Numbered from the stretch's first letter, positions 52,638-61,156 are shown. The stretch: 64,000 nucleotides of DNA from CAWCPR01 sp963797475 (GCA_963797475.1 CAWCPR010000003.1:1261405-1325404), one strand, 5' to 3'. Notes: a model not told the origin generated them from the sequence alone. Made by a program: numbers and translations.

Positions 52638-52964
52638 TTAACTTCCTGAGCCAATAGAACGAGGCAAATCGATGAAAACCTCGGGGTAACGATCAAAGAT
52701 GCTCAAGAGAACCCTGGCAGGTCCTTTGGGAAACCGCCGGCCTTGTTCCCAATTTTGGAGCGTACGCATACTAATCCCCAATGCGGATGCAAACTCTCGT
52801 TGGGACAAGCCGTTTCGTTCACGGATTTGTTTTATATCTAGACAGCCTTCGACATGAAATAGACGGGCAGGTTCGGCCTCGCCTCGCAAAATCGTGCAAC
52901 CCTGCCGCACGCTTTCCAGAAATTCTTTAACAGTTCTTCCTCCACCACACAGCCTCCGCCTCAC
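52638..52964 (-). CDS. XRE-family antitoxin-like protein
   Basis: VKEFLESVRQGCTILRGEAE, then DIKQIRERNGLSQREFASAL and GISMRTLQNWEQGRRFPKG, ending in a short tail. Same NadS/HigA architecture as 48013-48333 but no RelE-type toxin precedes it; instead it overlaps an AbrB-PIN fusion by about 38 bp. GTG 52931 is a likelier start than 52964, since the first eleven residues (RRRLCGGGR) do not fit the family. Confidence 0.7.
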   Translation of the reverse strand: MRRRLCGGGRTVKEFLESVRQGCTILRGEAEPARLFHVEGCLDIKQIRERNGLSQREFASALGISMRTLQNWEQGRRFPKGPARVLLSIFDRYPEVFIDLPRSIGSGS

Positions 52965-53361
52965 ACTCTCTCAAGATGTTGGACCCTTTGTATAATCGCA
53001 ACACACCGGCTTCGCCGAGTTGAAATAACTTGAGTACCCCACCTGAAGGGGAAAGCACAGCAGCGAAGACAACGCTTGTATCCAAAAACACCTTAAGGTT
53101 TTTGAGAGTCATATTGGCTCTCGCTTCCCGCAAGGCAGCCAGCATTGACTTTAAAGTTTCCCCCGACTCCTGCCACTCGGCAGCGAGCTTGTCGGCGATT
53201 ACATCGACGTGTGAACGCCTGGGACTCATGATAACCACCCCATCGCCTAATTCGATCAATGTGATGATATCGCCCTCCTCGATGTTATTTCGTTCTCGTA
53301 ATTCTCTCGGCAGAGTTATTACTCCCCGGCGCACTACGCGAACCTGAGATATGTTACCCAT
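52927..53361 (-). CDS. AbrB/VapB antitoxin joined in frame to a truncated PIN toxin
   Basis: N-terminal SpoVT-AbrB domain MGNISQVRVVRRGVITLPRE, then LRERNNIEEGDIITLIELGD, to about residue 85. A PIN start follows in the same frame (NLKVFLDTSVVFAAVLSPSG with the first catalytic Asp). The PIN domain ends after about 50 of the usual 130 residues, where the XRE gene begins. Either a vapBC pair fused by an indel and truncated by recombination, or a decayed remnant. Confidence 0.65.
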   Translation of the reverse strand: MGNISQVRVVRRGVITLPRELRERNNIEEGDIITLIELGDGVVIMSPRRSHVDVIADKLAAEWQESGETLKSMLAALREARANMTLKNLKVFLDTSVVFAAVLSPSGGVLKLFQLGEAGVLRLYKGSNILRECEAEAVWWRKNC

Positions 53362-53610
53362 ACTCTCACTCCTGAGTGTTCTCGAATCTGTATATCAGTA
53401 TAACGGATATTACGCCTGAGTTGAGATATTTATATCTGGGGATATGAATTATTTGTCAATGGTGTACATCATCCTTACCTCAATCGAAAGATTGGCAACA
53501 ACGATGATGGGGCGAAGATAGAGAACATCATCTCGTCCTGTCCAGAGAATATTCAGTACAATGGTTGGGGTACCCATCTTTGTGTTATTCGCCTTGTTTT
53601 GGACGCTCCT

Positions 53611-53853
53611 ATGAGGTTGGTTCGGACGCAGATTTTTCTGAAGGATGAACAAGTCAAGAAGCTGCGGGCTATCGCAACCGCCGAAAGGCGCAGCATCTCT
53701 GATGTCGTCCGCGACATGATCGACCCGCAACTTCGCCAACGCATTCACGCCGAGATGGCCACAGCCGCCAGAAAATTGGTGGGGGATTATGTCTGGGGCG
53801 GTGAGTTGACGGGTATGACGGCCCTGGACGCAGAAGACTTCATCGATGCGTAA
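53611..53853 (+). CDS. Ribbon-helix-helix (CopG-like) antitoxin
   Basis: 80 aa: MRLVRTQIFLKDEQVKKLRA, then IATAERRSISDVVRDMIDPQ (the beta-strand and two-helix RHH fold), with a C-terminal toxin-binding tail ending DAEDFIDA. No complete toxin follows, so it appears orphan. Confidence 0.75.
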   Translation: MRLVRTQIFLKDEQVKKLRAIATAERRSISDVVRDMIDPQLRQRIHAEMATAARKLVGDYVWGGELTGMTALDAEDFIDA

Positions 53854-54029
53854 TAGGAGGCGTTGAAATCGGACTTTGCCCCGACTATTGCGTAAGAGTT
53901 GAGGAAAACTTGCCCTATGGTCATTGTCAGTTCTGACATCGCTGCTGTACTTCCATCCAGAGATCAATAACTGCCGCGCTCGTACTACCAAGTCACCGCA
54001 TCCCTGCTGTCGTATCGAAACAACCTGAC

Positions 54030-54470
54030 CATACCCATGACCTTCCTTCCGAAGGACCTCGACCTGGGAATGATGCTTGATCATTGCAAAGCAGGCAAGG
54101 ACGCAAATCCACAACCGCTTGATCCCTGGCCCCCCTGTTGATATGGCAGGCCACCCAGGGAGACCTGGGTATACCCCGAGACCTCTGGCTTTTTTCCCAA
54201 AGGGAGCGCCTGTCGGAAGAACAATCCTGAAACTGTGGCGGGCGCTTTGATCGTCGCGAGCCGGCAAGGATGCCAGTCTTCTCCCGCTTGGTCCCTGGCC
54301 CCCTTGTCTGACCGGCAGGGCATGAAGGGATAGCCGGGGATTACACGAGACCCCCTGACCTTCCTCCCGAAGGAGAGTTCTACAGGGATCAGCCAGGCTC
54401 CAGTCCCCATATCCAGTAGCCAGACAGGCGTCGATCTTCCCAAACAGGGCACCTCCCAGACCCCAGCTAT
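54030..54470. repeat. Diverged 150-170 bp tandem repeat of unknown nature
   Basis: Each unit has a small stem (CCTTCCTTCCGAAGG at about 54041, TTTTTTCCCAAAGGG at about 54189, CCTTCCTCCCGAAGGA at about 54359). Then come GGCAAGGA(C/T)GC, CGCTTG(A/G)TCCCTGGCCCCC and a GG-rich end (ACCTGGG or AGCCGGGG). Two full units and a third partial. Predicted frames across it are low-complexity. The conserved paired segments suggest a structured RNA or a selfish repeat more than a protein. Confidence 0.6.
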
Positions 54471-54508
54471 ATAATACATGCCAACTTTGGTAACGTTGGT
54501 TCACAGGT

Positions 54509-55406
54509 TCACAACTCCTCCACATCGTAGATGTTGGCCGGAGATGGTGGATGCTTCCGGATCCTGGTACGATCACGAGGTCGTTTGTTAAACATCATCT
54601 CCGGTCGTTCGTAGGAGACCTGCTTGATATCATTCCGCCTCATCTTGTTTTGGGCATTTTTATAGCCCTTGTCGGTGTTGTGATAAACGCGAATGTGATC
54701 TTCATCTCGATCCTGGCCTACACTTGCCAAGATAGACTTCTTCAACTCGCGATTAACACGCCTGTTGGAACCAGTGCGGCGGGGTTGAATACCAGCTTCT
54801 TTGACGACCCTGTAATCGGGAATTCTCCAGGCGACAACTTTTTCCCCCAGTTGGATCTATCCACACAAAAGCGTGAGGAATAAAAAACTCTTGAATACCA
54901 GCGATATTTTCTACTGGCCATTTGGAAACAGCAAAATTCTGATATTTCAAAATACGCAACCCATCTTCATAACGGACCTGAGTCCGCTCAGGTACCCCAG
55001 AGGATATCCGCAAGGTTGTCCGGCTAACCGGCCGATCATCGAATGTACTCAGGTACGCAGCCCAAACATAGCTCAGACAATTGTGCCTGATGAGCAAGTC
55101 AATGGATAAATCGACCATCCGTTTTCCAACCGAGTTGCATTCCAGGAGTTGCGCAACGCTGACCGCACCTGAGTAGCCGAAAACGTTGATTGCTTGGCCA
55201 TCGCGATGGCGAGTGTACGTATGGATGAATCCCTCATCGATTGCCTGGGCTACCCAACGCTTCCAACGCCTGCCAGGAATCCCCGATTGCGCTGCGAGTT
55301 GATCCGCCTCCTGCTGCTGAACAACACCTGCACCCCTGGGATCCAGGTTCCTGATGATCGACCAGGCGCGCCATGCACCGCCGCGCTTGGTTCGAATGGC
55401 TTTCAA
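54509..55406 (-). CDS. Unknown DNA-binding-like protein (one frameshift)
   Basis: MKAIRTKRGGAWRAWSIIRN, an HTH-like segment QQQEADQLAAQSGIPGRRWK, then AIDEGFIHTYTRHRDGQAIN and YEDGLRILKYQNFAVSKWPV. After a shift near 54820 it continues to RELKKSILASVGQDRDEDH and ends PPSPANIYDVEEL. About 298 aa. It looks like a replication-initiator or transposon regulator type of protein, but I do not recognise it. Confidence 0.5.
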
Positions 55407-55519
55407 CCCAAGTAGTGGATAGATTGTATCGCAGAAAATTTGGTGTTATTCACGTTAGATAGATGCACAACCATGGCAAAACTCACTCTTGTCCACAGGA
55501 AAAAGCCAGATTTTGAAGA

Positions 55520-55600
55520 TTAGAATGCATTGAGCAGAGATAATATACTGCTGGCAATTGGAATTTGCTGGATCTCCGAAACGTCGTTGCGTGTTGCCAT
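55520..55600 (-). CDS. Possible 26-residue peptide gene
   Basis: ATG 55600 with GGAG 9 nt upstream encodes MATRNDVSEIQQIPIASSIL plus six residues ending LLNAF. A member of the recurrent GCTATATC motif lies about 55 nt upstream, the same layout as for ssb and others. Length alone makes the call tentative. Confidence 0.35.
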   Translation of the reverse strand: MATRNDVSEIQQIPIASSILSLLNAF

Positions 55601-55652
55601 GGTGTTTTCTCCGTTGAGAGGCAGGGCCTCAAGTTGCCCGTGAGCCTCTGTT

Positions 55653-55670
55653 TAGATATAGCGGGTAGAT
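55653..55670 (-). promoter_or_regulatory. GCTATATC motif ahead of the 26-residue ORF
   Basis: Minus strand ATCTACCCGCTATATCTA, 55 nt upstream of ATG 55600. Confidence 0.4.
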
Positions 55671-55758
55671 AACCATTTCTAGACGGGGAGACCAACCCAG
55701 TTTCAATATTGTCTTTCCACACTATCCAAGAAATTTCTGTTCCCCCTCTTATTCAGAC

Positions 55759-56148
55759 TTGAGAGTCGATCGTAAAATCCCTTATCTGGAATATAATCAG
55801 AGCAACGTGACCCTCCTGCTGATCGTCTACATTTGTTCCGGTCTGCTGCTCGCAGCGTTGGCAGTGCCGCTGATCCTACGCCGGATTAAGTCCAATGGTT
55901 GGTACGGATTTCGCGTCCGCCCGACGCTAGAAAATCCAGACCTGTGGTACACGGTCAATGCATATTCCGGCAAGTGGCTGCTGGCGACCGGCCTCGCAAT
56001 AGCGATTGGTGCGGCGATTCTGTATTTCATCCCCGACCTGAGCGTCGACGCTTACTCGCTGGCGTGTCTGGCAGTTACGGCGGTGTTTTTCATTATTGGA
56101 ATGATCCGGAGCGTGAGGTATTTGAAGAGATTGGGAACTCGATATTAA
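55759..56148 (+). CDS. SdpI-family membrane protein
   Basis: Immunity/permease-like SdpI family: three hydrophobic segments (VTLLLIVYICSGLLLAALAV; LLATGLAIAIGAAILYFI; YSLACLAVTAVFFIIGMI) with the family loop NGWYGFRVRPTLENPDLWYT and NAYSGKW between the first two. About 113-129 aa depending on start: TTG 55759, or GTG 55807, which begins right at the first membrane segment and is my preference. Frame intact. In Bacillus SdpI gives immunity to a secreted toxin; no such toxin is seen here. Confidence 0.75.
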   Translation: MRVDRKIPYLEYNQSNVTLLLIVYICSGLLLAALAVPLILRRIKSNGWYGFRVRPTLENPDLWYTVNAYSGKWLLATGLAIAIGAAILYFIPDLSVDAYSLACLAVTAVFFIIGMIRSVRYLKRLGTRY

Positions 56149-56196
56149 CTCGTTTTCTTTCGCGGCTGTCGATAATTCGCTCAGGTAACAGGAGGC

Positions 56197-58776
56197 GTTT
56201 CTGAGAATAAAGCGTTTTCGAATACCGGGCGCAACGAAAGTAGTCCAACGAATTTCCGCCCAATCATTTGGATCCTGCTGCTGCCACTGCTCTTTGTTCT
56301 GTTCACAATCGCCGGATCATCTATTGCGCAAGCCTTACGCCCCACTCAGGACGACTACGATACGCGCAAATCACACCTCCTGACCCTTGCAGAAGGGTCA
56401 TTCGTCGACGATCCATTCCGCGATGTGGTGACGGGGTTGGATCAATATTCCTTCGATCAAATTAACCAGTTGAGTTGCCCGAAGCCCGTTGATAACCCGA
56501 ATGGTTGGTCCATCGAGATGCGGACGGGTGGACGACCTTTTTTGGAGTTCGATAACATCGTTCTCAACGATACACCGTGGAGGCCAGTACACTGCACTCC
56601 GGGGGCCAGCGGAATACCCCAGACAGTTTTGGATTCACATTATGCGACAGGAAAAACCGTCAATCGCTTGTGGTTCATCCATAAGGCGAGTAATGGCTAT
56701 CCAATTGTTCTCGTCCTGACCCCAGATGGTTTCTTTAATCCAGCCGGCGCGAACCCACCCAAGTTGCAGGGGGCTGCCGTGCGGGTTGGCTTTTTCGGCG
56801 AGCCGTTTAGCGTCAACGATTATCTACAGCACGTTGACGAGGTAAGCATTACCGTGGTTGGCAACGATTTATTGATTATTCTCTGCAACGTCCATTCGGA
56901 AGCCGGCGAAGGGGTCTTAGAATTGGAAGTTACCTGGGACGACGTCAACGAACAACCCCGTATAGATATCCGCTCCGCCCACGCAGTTCGATCCGGATTT
57001 CCTTCACCGGTTGGTTTGGGGTTTGCGGGGTACGATTTTATGAAAGGCCCTACCTTATCGGGCCTGGCGTCAGAATTTGGAACGCCTGAAGAGGGGATTG
57101 AAGCGTTCCACGATGGTCGCACCTTGTTTCTGGTCAACGCCAACGGATCAATCACTCCCACTCTCTTGATCTCGCCAATTTTGACGGATACCGTCATTCA
57201 GGAAACGGTCGCCGGCGATATCGCCGTCAATTCGAAAATCGTTCTCGACCAACCGCAGAACGCCGTGAATTATTTTTCGAAATTTCCCGATACCGGCTAT
57301 GACCAGCGGACCGACATCATCATGAAGTTAACTGGCAGCACCGCCGGCTCCATATCCCTCAGGCGTTCGCAAGTATCCGTGGACCTCGCATCAACCAACC
57401 CGGAAGCAAACGAAACCGTCAATGTTTTCTTTGCTGCCAATTTGTCGTATGGTACGCTATATGAATTCTCGTACAATGTGTCGCTTGCTGCGGACGATTT
57501 CGAAAGCATGTATTCAGCGCGCCGCCAGGGAATAGCGTTCATTTCCGACCGTGATGAAGGCCAGGCGCACCTTTACTTTTTGCCCCTCGATGAAAATTTA
57601 GAGCCGATCGGCGAACCATGGCCTTTAACGGATGGTGTCATCAGCGACCCACACCATCTATCCGCCTCAGCCGACGGTCAATTCCTGATCTTCGACGCAG
57701 ATAATTACAAGGTAAACGCCAGCCAAAGAATTTACACGCTAAATTTATACAGCGGCGCAGCTCGACGTTTGACCGTCGATCCATTTGGGACCAGTTACGA
57801 TAATTGGGGCAGTTTCGACGGCGATGGGACCCAGTTTGCAGCCATCACAAATCGTTATGGCTCAACAACCCACCTGATCACAGGAACCGTCGCCGCCGGT
57901 ATCGGGAGCGGTCTGGGTAACGATATCGCCATCGCCTATAACGAAGATTGGTGTCATGTTCTGAATGAGATAGCTTATAGCACCGGCGGCAGTGTGAAGA
58001 TCATCGATTTAGATACCGGACAAACCAGAAATGTTGCTGATGATATCAATATCAGCGCGCTCCATTTTTCGCCCAATTGCAACCAGATTGCCTACGTCGA
58101 CCTGACAGGATTAAGGATCGCCAACCAGGATGGAAGCGACAACCGCCTGGTTCTGGCAAACGCCGCCAACCCGGCCTGGGTCGATGAGGATGATCTGATC
58201 GTCCAGCAGCTTACTGGCGAAAAGGGTCTCTACGTATACACTATCAGCACCGAAGACTTGAATCCCTTAATCACCGGATCCGAATTATATACGGATCCTA
58301 TCTATGTCCATGCAGTCGGACCTGCAATTGTCATCGAGTCTCCCCAAGATGGCATCCAAACCTGCCAAAATCCAATTACTGTCTCTGGATTGGTGTACTC
58401 CTCCGGCATCCCCGTAGTAACGGTGAATGGCTATCCTGCAATGGTCGAAGGCGATCGTTGGTCGCTCTCGATAAACTTGAGCGCGGGTGTAAATCAGGTT
58501 ATTGCTGCTGTAACAGACAATGCTACCGGTTTATCCGCAGAAGATGAAATCACTCTAAACTATGGCTGCACGTCTACTCCCACAACTACACCTTCCACAA
58601 CTCCGACACGCACAGGAACCAGTACACCGACTCCGACAAAAACAGCCTCAAGCACGCCAAGCAGAACCCCAACGCCCACCAGCACAGCCACATCCACCGT
58701 TTCAAAAACCCCGACGGCAACCGTTCCACCTCCAATACTCCTTAACTACTTGACACTCATCCTGAAAAACCCATAA
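56197..58776 (+). CDS. Secreted WD40-like (TolB-type) beta-propeller protein
   Basis: The frame is open from about 56190; an AGGAGG at 56188-56193 lies just before, but no standard start codon is in frame near it, so the start is unresolved. A signal or anchor segment IWILLLPLLFVLFTIAGSSI lies near 56270. An N-terminal beta-rich domain of about 300 aa precedes PD40-type propeller blades (GIAFISDRDEGQAHLYFL, HHLSASADGQFLIFD, LHFSPNCNQIAYVD). An Ig-like domain (GYPAMVEGDRWSLSINLSAG) leads to a long Thr/Ser/Pro linker (PTPTKTASSTPSRTPTPTST) and the hydrophobic tail LLNYLTLILKNP. Exported, probably cell-surface attached. Substrate unknown. Confidence 0.75.
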   Translation, partial: VSENKAFSNTGRNESSPTNFRPIIWILLLPLLFVLFTIAGSSIAQALRPTQDDYDTRKSHLLTLAEGSFVDDPFRDVVTGLDQYSFDQINQLSCPKPVDNPNGWSIEMRTGGRPFLEFDNIVLNDTPWRPVHCTPGASGIPQTVLDSHYATGKTVNRLWFIHKASNGYPIVLVLTPDGFFNPAGANPPKLQGAAVRVGFFGEPFSVNDYLQHVDEVSITVVGNDLLIILCNVHSEAGEGVLELEVTWDDVNEQPRIDIRSAHAVRSGFPSPVGLGFAGYDFMKGPTLSGLASEFGTPEEGIEAFHDGRTLFLVNANGSITPTLLISPILTDTVIQETVAGDIAVNSKIVLDQPQNAVNYFSKFPDTGYDQRTDIIMKLTGSTAGSISLRRSQVSVDLASTNPEANETVNVFFAANLSYGTLYEFSYNVSLAADDFESMYSARRQGIAFISDRDEGQAHLYFLPLDENLEPIGEPWPLTDGVISDPHHLSASADGQFLIFDADNYKVNASQRIYTLNLYSGAARRLTVDPFGTSYDNWGSFDGDGTQFAAITNRYGSTTHLITGTVAAGIGSGLGNDIAIAYNEDWCHVLNEIAYSTGGSVKIIDLDTGQTRNVADDINISALHFSPNCNQIAYVDLTGLRIANQDGSDNRLVLANAANPAWVDEDDLIVQQLTGEKGLYVYTISTEDLNPLITGSELYTDPIYVHAVGPAIVIESPQDGIQTCQNPITVSGLVYSSGIPVVTVNGYPAMVEGDRWSLSINLSAGVNQVIAAVTDNATGLSAEDEITLNYGCTSTPTTTPSTTPTRTGTSTPTPTKTASSTPSRTPTPTSTATSTVSKTPTATVPPPILLNYLTLILKNP

Positions 58777-58913
58777 TGCAGGTATAGATGTGCTGGATGG
58801 ATTGCGGTCAATTGCTCCGGTGACGGCTTCTCGCGGCAATAATGATACAAGTCTGTAAGCCGACCCGCCTCCACGGACCGAGTTAATCGAAATCGCCGGG
58901 GGTTTGGATATAT

Positions 58914-59182
58914 CTGCTGCATGATTTATACGAGCTTGACATTTCCCCGAACGCATCTGGAATGCAGATCGGGGTGAGCGAGCACTTCCACCGGTTGGTT
59001 ATCGTGGAGCAGACGGCGTACTGCTGCTCAATCCGGGCGCGGCCGGACCGCACCGCTTCGGCCTGCCTGTGACACTCGCCCGCATCCAGGTGCAGGGTGA
59101 TGCCCTGACTATTCGGATCAAAGACCTGCTCAACCACCATCAGATCATCGATGAGTTACCCTGGTCCCACCTTCGCAAGTAG
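58914..59182 (+). pseudogene. C-terminal fragment of a YfcE-like metallophosphoesterase
   Basis: LLHDLYELDISPNASGMQIG and VSEHFHRLVIVEQ, then after a shift near 59010 DGVLLLNPGAAGPHRFGLPV and TLARIQVQGDALTIRIKDLL, stop 59182. The NPGAAGPHRF strand is diagnostic of the YfcE/MJ0936 phosphodiesterase C-terminus. The metal-binding N-terminal half is missing. Confidence 0.6.
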
Positions 59183-59417
59183 CATTCCCCTGCGCTCTGA
59201 TTCATACCTCCTATCCTCATCGATCTGTTCATCGAACTTAGCGTGGGGTAATTCGATGACTTCAGGGACGTGCATCTGGTCTTCGTCACGCTATCAGGTC
59301 AGGACTTCATCGGATTCCGTAGATAACACCCATCATCCCAAATCGGTGGACAATCATGCCAATTTCACCTCGTTCCGCGTCAAATGGTATCGAAAACATT
59401 TCATGGAGAGTGTGCTT

Positions 59418-59930
59418 ATGTCTTGCAACAAACAATTGTCCGCTGTGGCGAGCTCGCTGGGATCATCGGGTGTATCCGATCTCGAAAAACGTCCGTTTGG
59501 CTACTGGACGGATATCTCCAATCTGGAGCGAGAGCTGAATGCCTATATCGATGCCCATGGCACGCCAGGGGTCATGCCAGGTCTGGCCGAGCTGACGGCG
59601 AACGGGCGGACAGATTTGATTTGCGCCTTCCGGCGATTTGGCGGGACGGGCGCGGTGGCGCGCCGGCTGCGGTTGATAGGCGTCCACCACCGAGATCGTT
59701 TGGTCGGCGTTACGCCTTTAGAATGGGAACTTTCCTTTGTAGATCAGACATCGAAGCGGCTCAATTGTGCCAATTCTCTGGTTTGGGACGCGATCGTGGC
59801 ATGGAAAAACGTGCGAGGTCTCCGGCAGCCGGTTCCCTGGTATGACAAGAACGCCCACCGGGAAATTCGACGTATCGCTTCCCACCTGATTGTCGATGAG
59901 AGAATAGATTGCTCTGCCAATCTACGATGA
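59418..59930 (+). CDS. Protein with a YWxDxxNLxxEL...GVMP repeat domain
   Basis: ATG 59418 has GGAGAG 8 nt upstream. The core reads PFGYWTDISNLERELNAYID, AHGTPGVMPGLAELTANGR and TDLICAFRRFGGTGAVARRL. That is a short helical module known as a repeat in algal and cyanobacterial proteins of unclear function and possibly nucleic-acid binding. One module only here, then a less conserved tail. Simple frames extend the N-terminus to 59151, but that part is Ser-rich and unlike protein. About 170 aa. Confidence 0.5.
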   Translation: MSCNKQLSAVASSLGSSGVSDLEKRPFGYWTDISNLERELNAYIDAHGTPGVMPGLAELTANGRTDLICAFRRFGGTGAVARRLRLIGVHHRDRLVGVTPLEWELSFVDQTSKRLNCANSLVWDAIVAWKNVRGLRQPVPWYDKNAHREIRRIASHLIVDERIDCSANLR

Positions 59931-59956
59931 TGAAGAGCCAAATTACGGATTGTGTT

Positions 59957-60403
59957 TCACCAGGCGTCTGCATCCATGTTTTCAGCGTTGATCGCATTCA
60001 GGAAGGCTTGGACAATGAATTCATTCAGGCTCTGACCAGCCAGGAAGGCATAATGCAGCGCCTCGGCAAACAGCTCTTCGAGCACTTCGACCTGGATGGT
60101 GACCTGTCCTTCAGGGTCTGGCGTTAGAGAGGCGTCTTCGGGGTCGGTTATCGATACCAAACCAACCACGGGTTTACCATAGCGGGTGATCAGAATGACC
60201 CGATTTTCAAATGCCATATCGATAACCCGGCCGGGGGTTTTCTTGAGCGTCGAAATGGGCACTTTGACCATTTCCAAAATTCCGTTTCTTTCGGCTTCCG
60301 CTTGCCGAAAGGCTTCTTCCCATCCGTTTCGAGGCCCTGAAGCAGAAGGTGGAGAGTCGTCTGGGGAATTACCTTCCATTTGTGCGCTGCCCATTTTCAA
60401 CAA
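59957..60403 (-). CDS. Phd/YefM-type antitoxin with extended ends
   Basis: A Phd fold core VKVPISTLKKTPGRVIDMAF, ENRVILITRYGKPVVGLVSI is preceded by a charged N-terminus (GWEEAFRQAEAERNGILEM). It is followed by a C-terminal VEVLEELFAEALHYAFLAGQ segment resembling an Arc/HicB-type dimerisation region. 148 aa from TTG 60403; ATG 60394 is an alternative. Overlaps the 55-residue ORF upstream by about 35 bp. No toxin gene adjacent. Confidence 0.65.
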   Translation of the reverse strand: MLKMGSAQMEGNSPDDSPPSASGPRNGWEEAFRQAEAERNGILEMVKVPISTLKKTPGRVIDMAFENRVILITRYGKPVVGLVSITDPEDASLTPDPEGQVTIQVEVLEELFAEALHYAFLAGQSLNEFIVQAFLNAINAENMDADAW

Positions 60404-60536
60404 TCTCCCGCGAAATTACTGCCCTGCCGCTGAGCCGCCATCCAGGATCTCCGGGATGATTGCTGATCTGGGCGATCAGCTCGCCGGCATATTCGCTGGC
60501 TGCTGCCAGTTCATTTAGAATGGTCTCGTATCTCAT
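60369..60536 (-). CDS. Unknown 55-residue protein between two Phd genes
   Basis: MRYETILNELAAASEYAGEL, then IAQISNHPGDPGWRLSGRAV and ISREIVENGQRTNGR; intact frame ATG 60536 to TAA 60369. It begins 15 bp after the upstream Phd gene and overlaps the downstream one. Not recognised; size and position suggest part of the same antitoxin unit. Confidence 0.5.
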   Translation of the reverse strand: MRYETILNELAAASEYAGELIAQISNHPGDPGWRLSGRAVISREIVENGQRTNGR

Positions 60537-60551
60537 CTGTTCAAGGTTCGC

Positions 60552-60762
60552 TCATAATTGTTGAGGTTCTTGAGGAGCCCGTGGGTCATCCTGTTCAGGC
60601 GCAGGAGCCCCTCCCTGTTGCGGCGCTTCAGTCGTTCCCACATATTTAACCATCACAACTACAGGTTTGCTATAGCGGGTGATGATGATCGGTTCCCCAG
60701 CTATGGCCAGGTTGATGTAATAGCTAAATCTGTTTACAATCGGTTATCGTCACAGTTCTCAT
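60552..60762 (-). CDS. Phd-type antitoxin (one frameshift)
   Basis: MRTVTITDCKQ, then after one surplus base near 60725 RFSYYINLAIAGEPIIITRY and SKPVVVMVKYVG, the canonical Phd sequence, with a Gln/Pro-rich tail ending QEPQQL. Length 211 nt is one base more than a whole number of codons, in line with a single insertion. First of three small co-directional genes. Confidence 0.7.
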
Positions 60763-60797
60763 AAATGAGCATCCTGAAGAAACCTCAATATGCAGAC

Positions 60798-61085
60798 TTA
60801 TTGATTGTCCTGGCATTTGGTTGCAGGCGCTTGCGCACGGATCAACTCATCCGGATAGCGGATGACTGCGGTCCACAAGGATGCCAAAGGGACATTCCGG
60901 TCATTGATGCTGATTTTCGTCACGGAGGGGATCTCCTTCAGGGCGGATAAACCAATCGCGCCTCCACCAAAAAACGGCTCGCGAAAATCGGTAATGTCGT
61001 TTTCTGAAGCGACCGCCTTGACAGCCTCAAGGATCTGCTTGCGCAGCTTTGTTTTCCCGCCTGGGTAGCGGAAAAGCGTCTTCAT
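60798..61085 (-). pseudogene. Truncated DNA adenine methylase (N-terminal part)
   Basis: MKTLFRYPGGKTKLRKQILE and DFREPFFGGGAIGLSALKEI give the AdoMet-binding motifs of D12-class Dam enzymes. The frame stops after 95 aa at QAPATKCQDNQ, well before any DPPY motif, and the Phd gene begins 36 bp further on. Good ribosome-binding site (GGAG, 8 nt) and a GGCTATATCG motif upstream survive. It cannot be an active methylase. Confidence 0.8.
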
Positions 61086-61138
61086 GGTGGTATCTCCTGT
61101 GCGGCATGGTGTGGTTTTTGTGTGTGTTTGCCGCTACT

Positions 61139-61156
61139 TTCGATATAGCCACCAGG
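61139..61156 (-). promoter_or_regulatory. GGCTATATCG motif ahead of the Dam fragment
   Basis: Minus strand TCCTGGTGGCTATATCGAAA, 57 nt upstream of ATG 61085. Confidence 0.5.

Noticed and set aside
54030..54576. Long minus-strand ORFs of 132 and 375 codons
   Set aside because: They follow the tandem DNA repeat, change style at unit borders, and are Gly/Arg/Pro-rich without family resemblance; a non-coding repeat explains them better.
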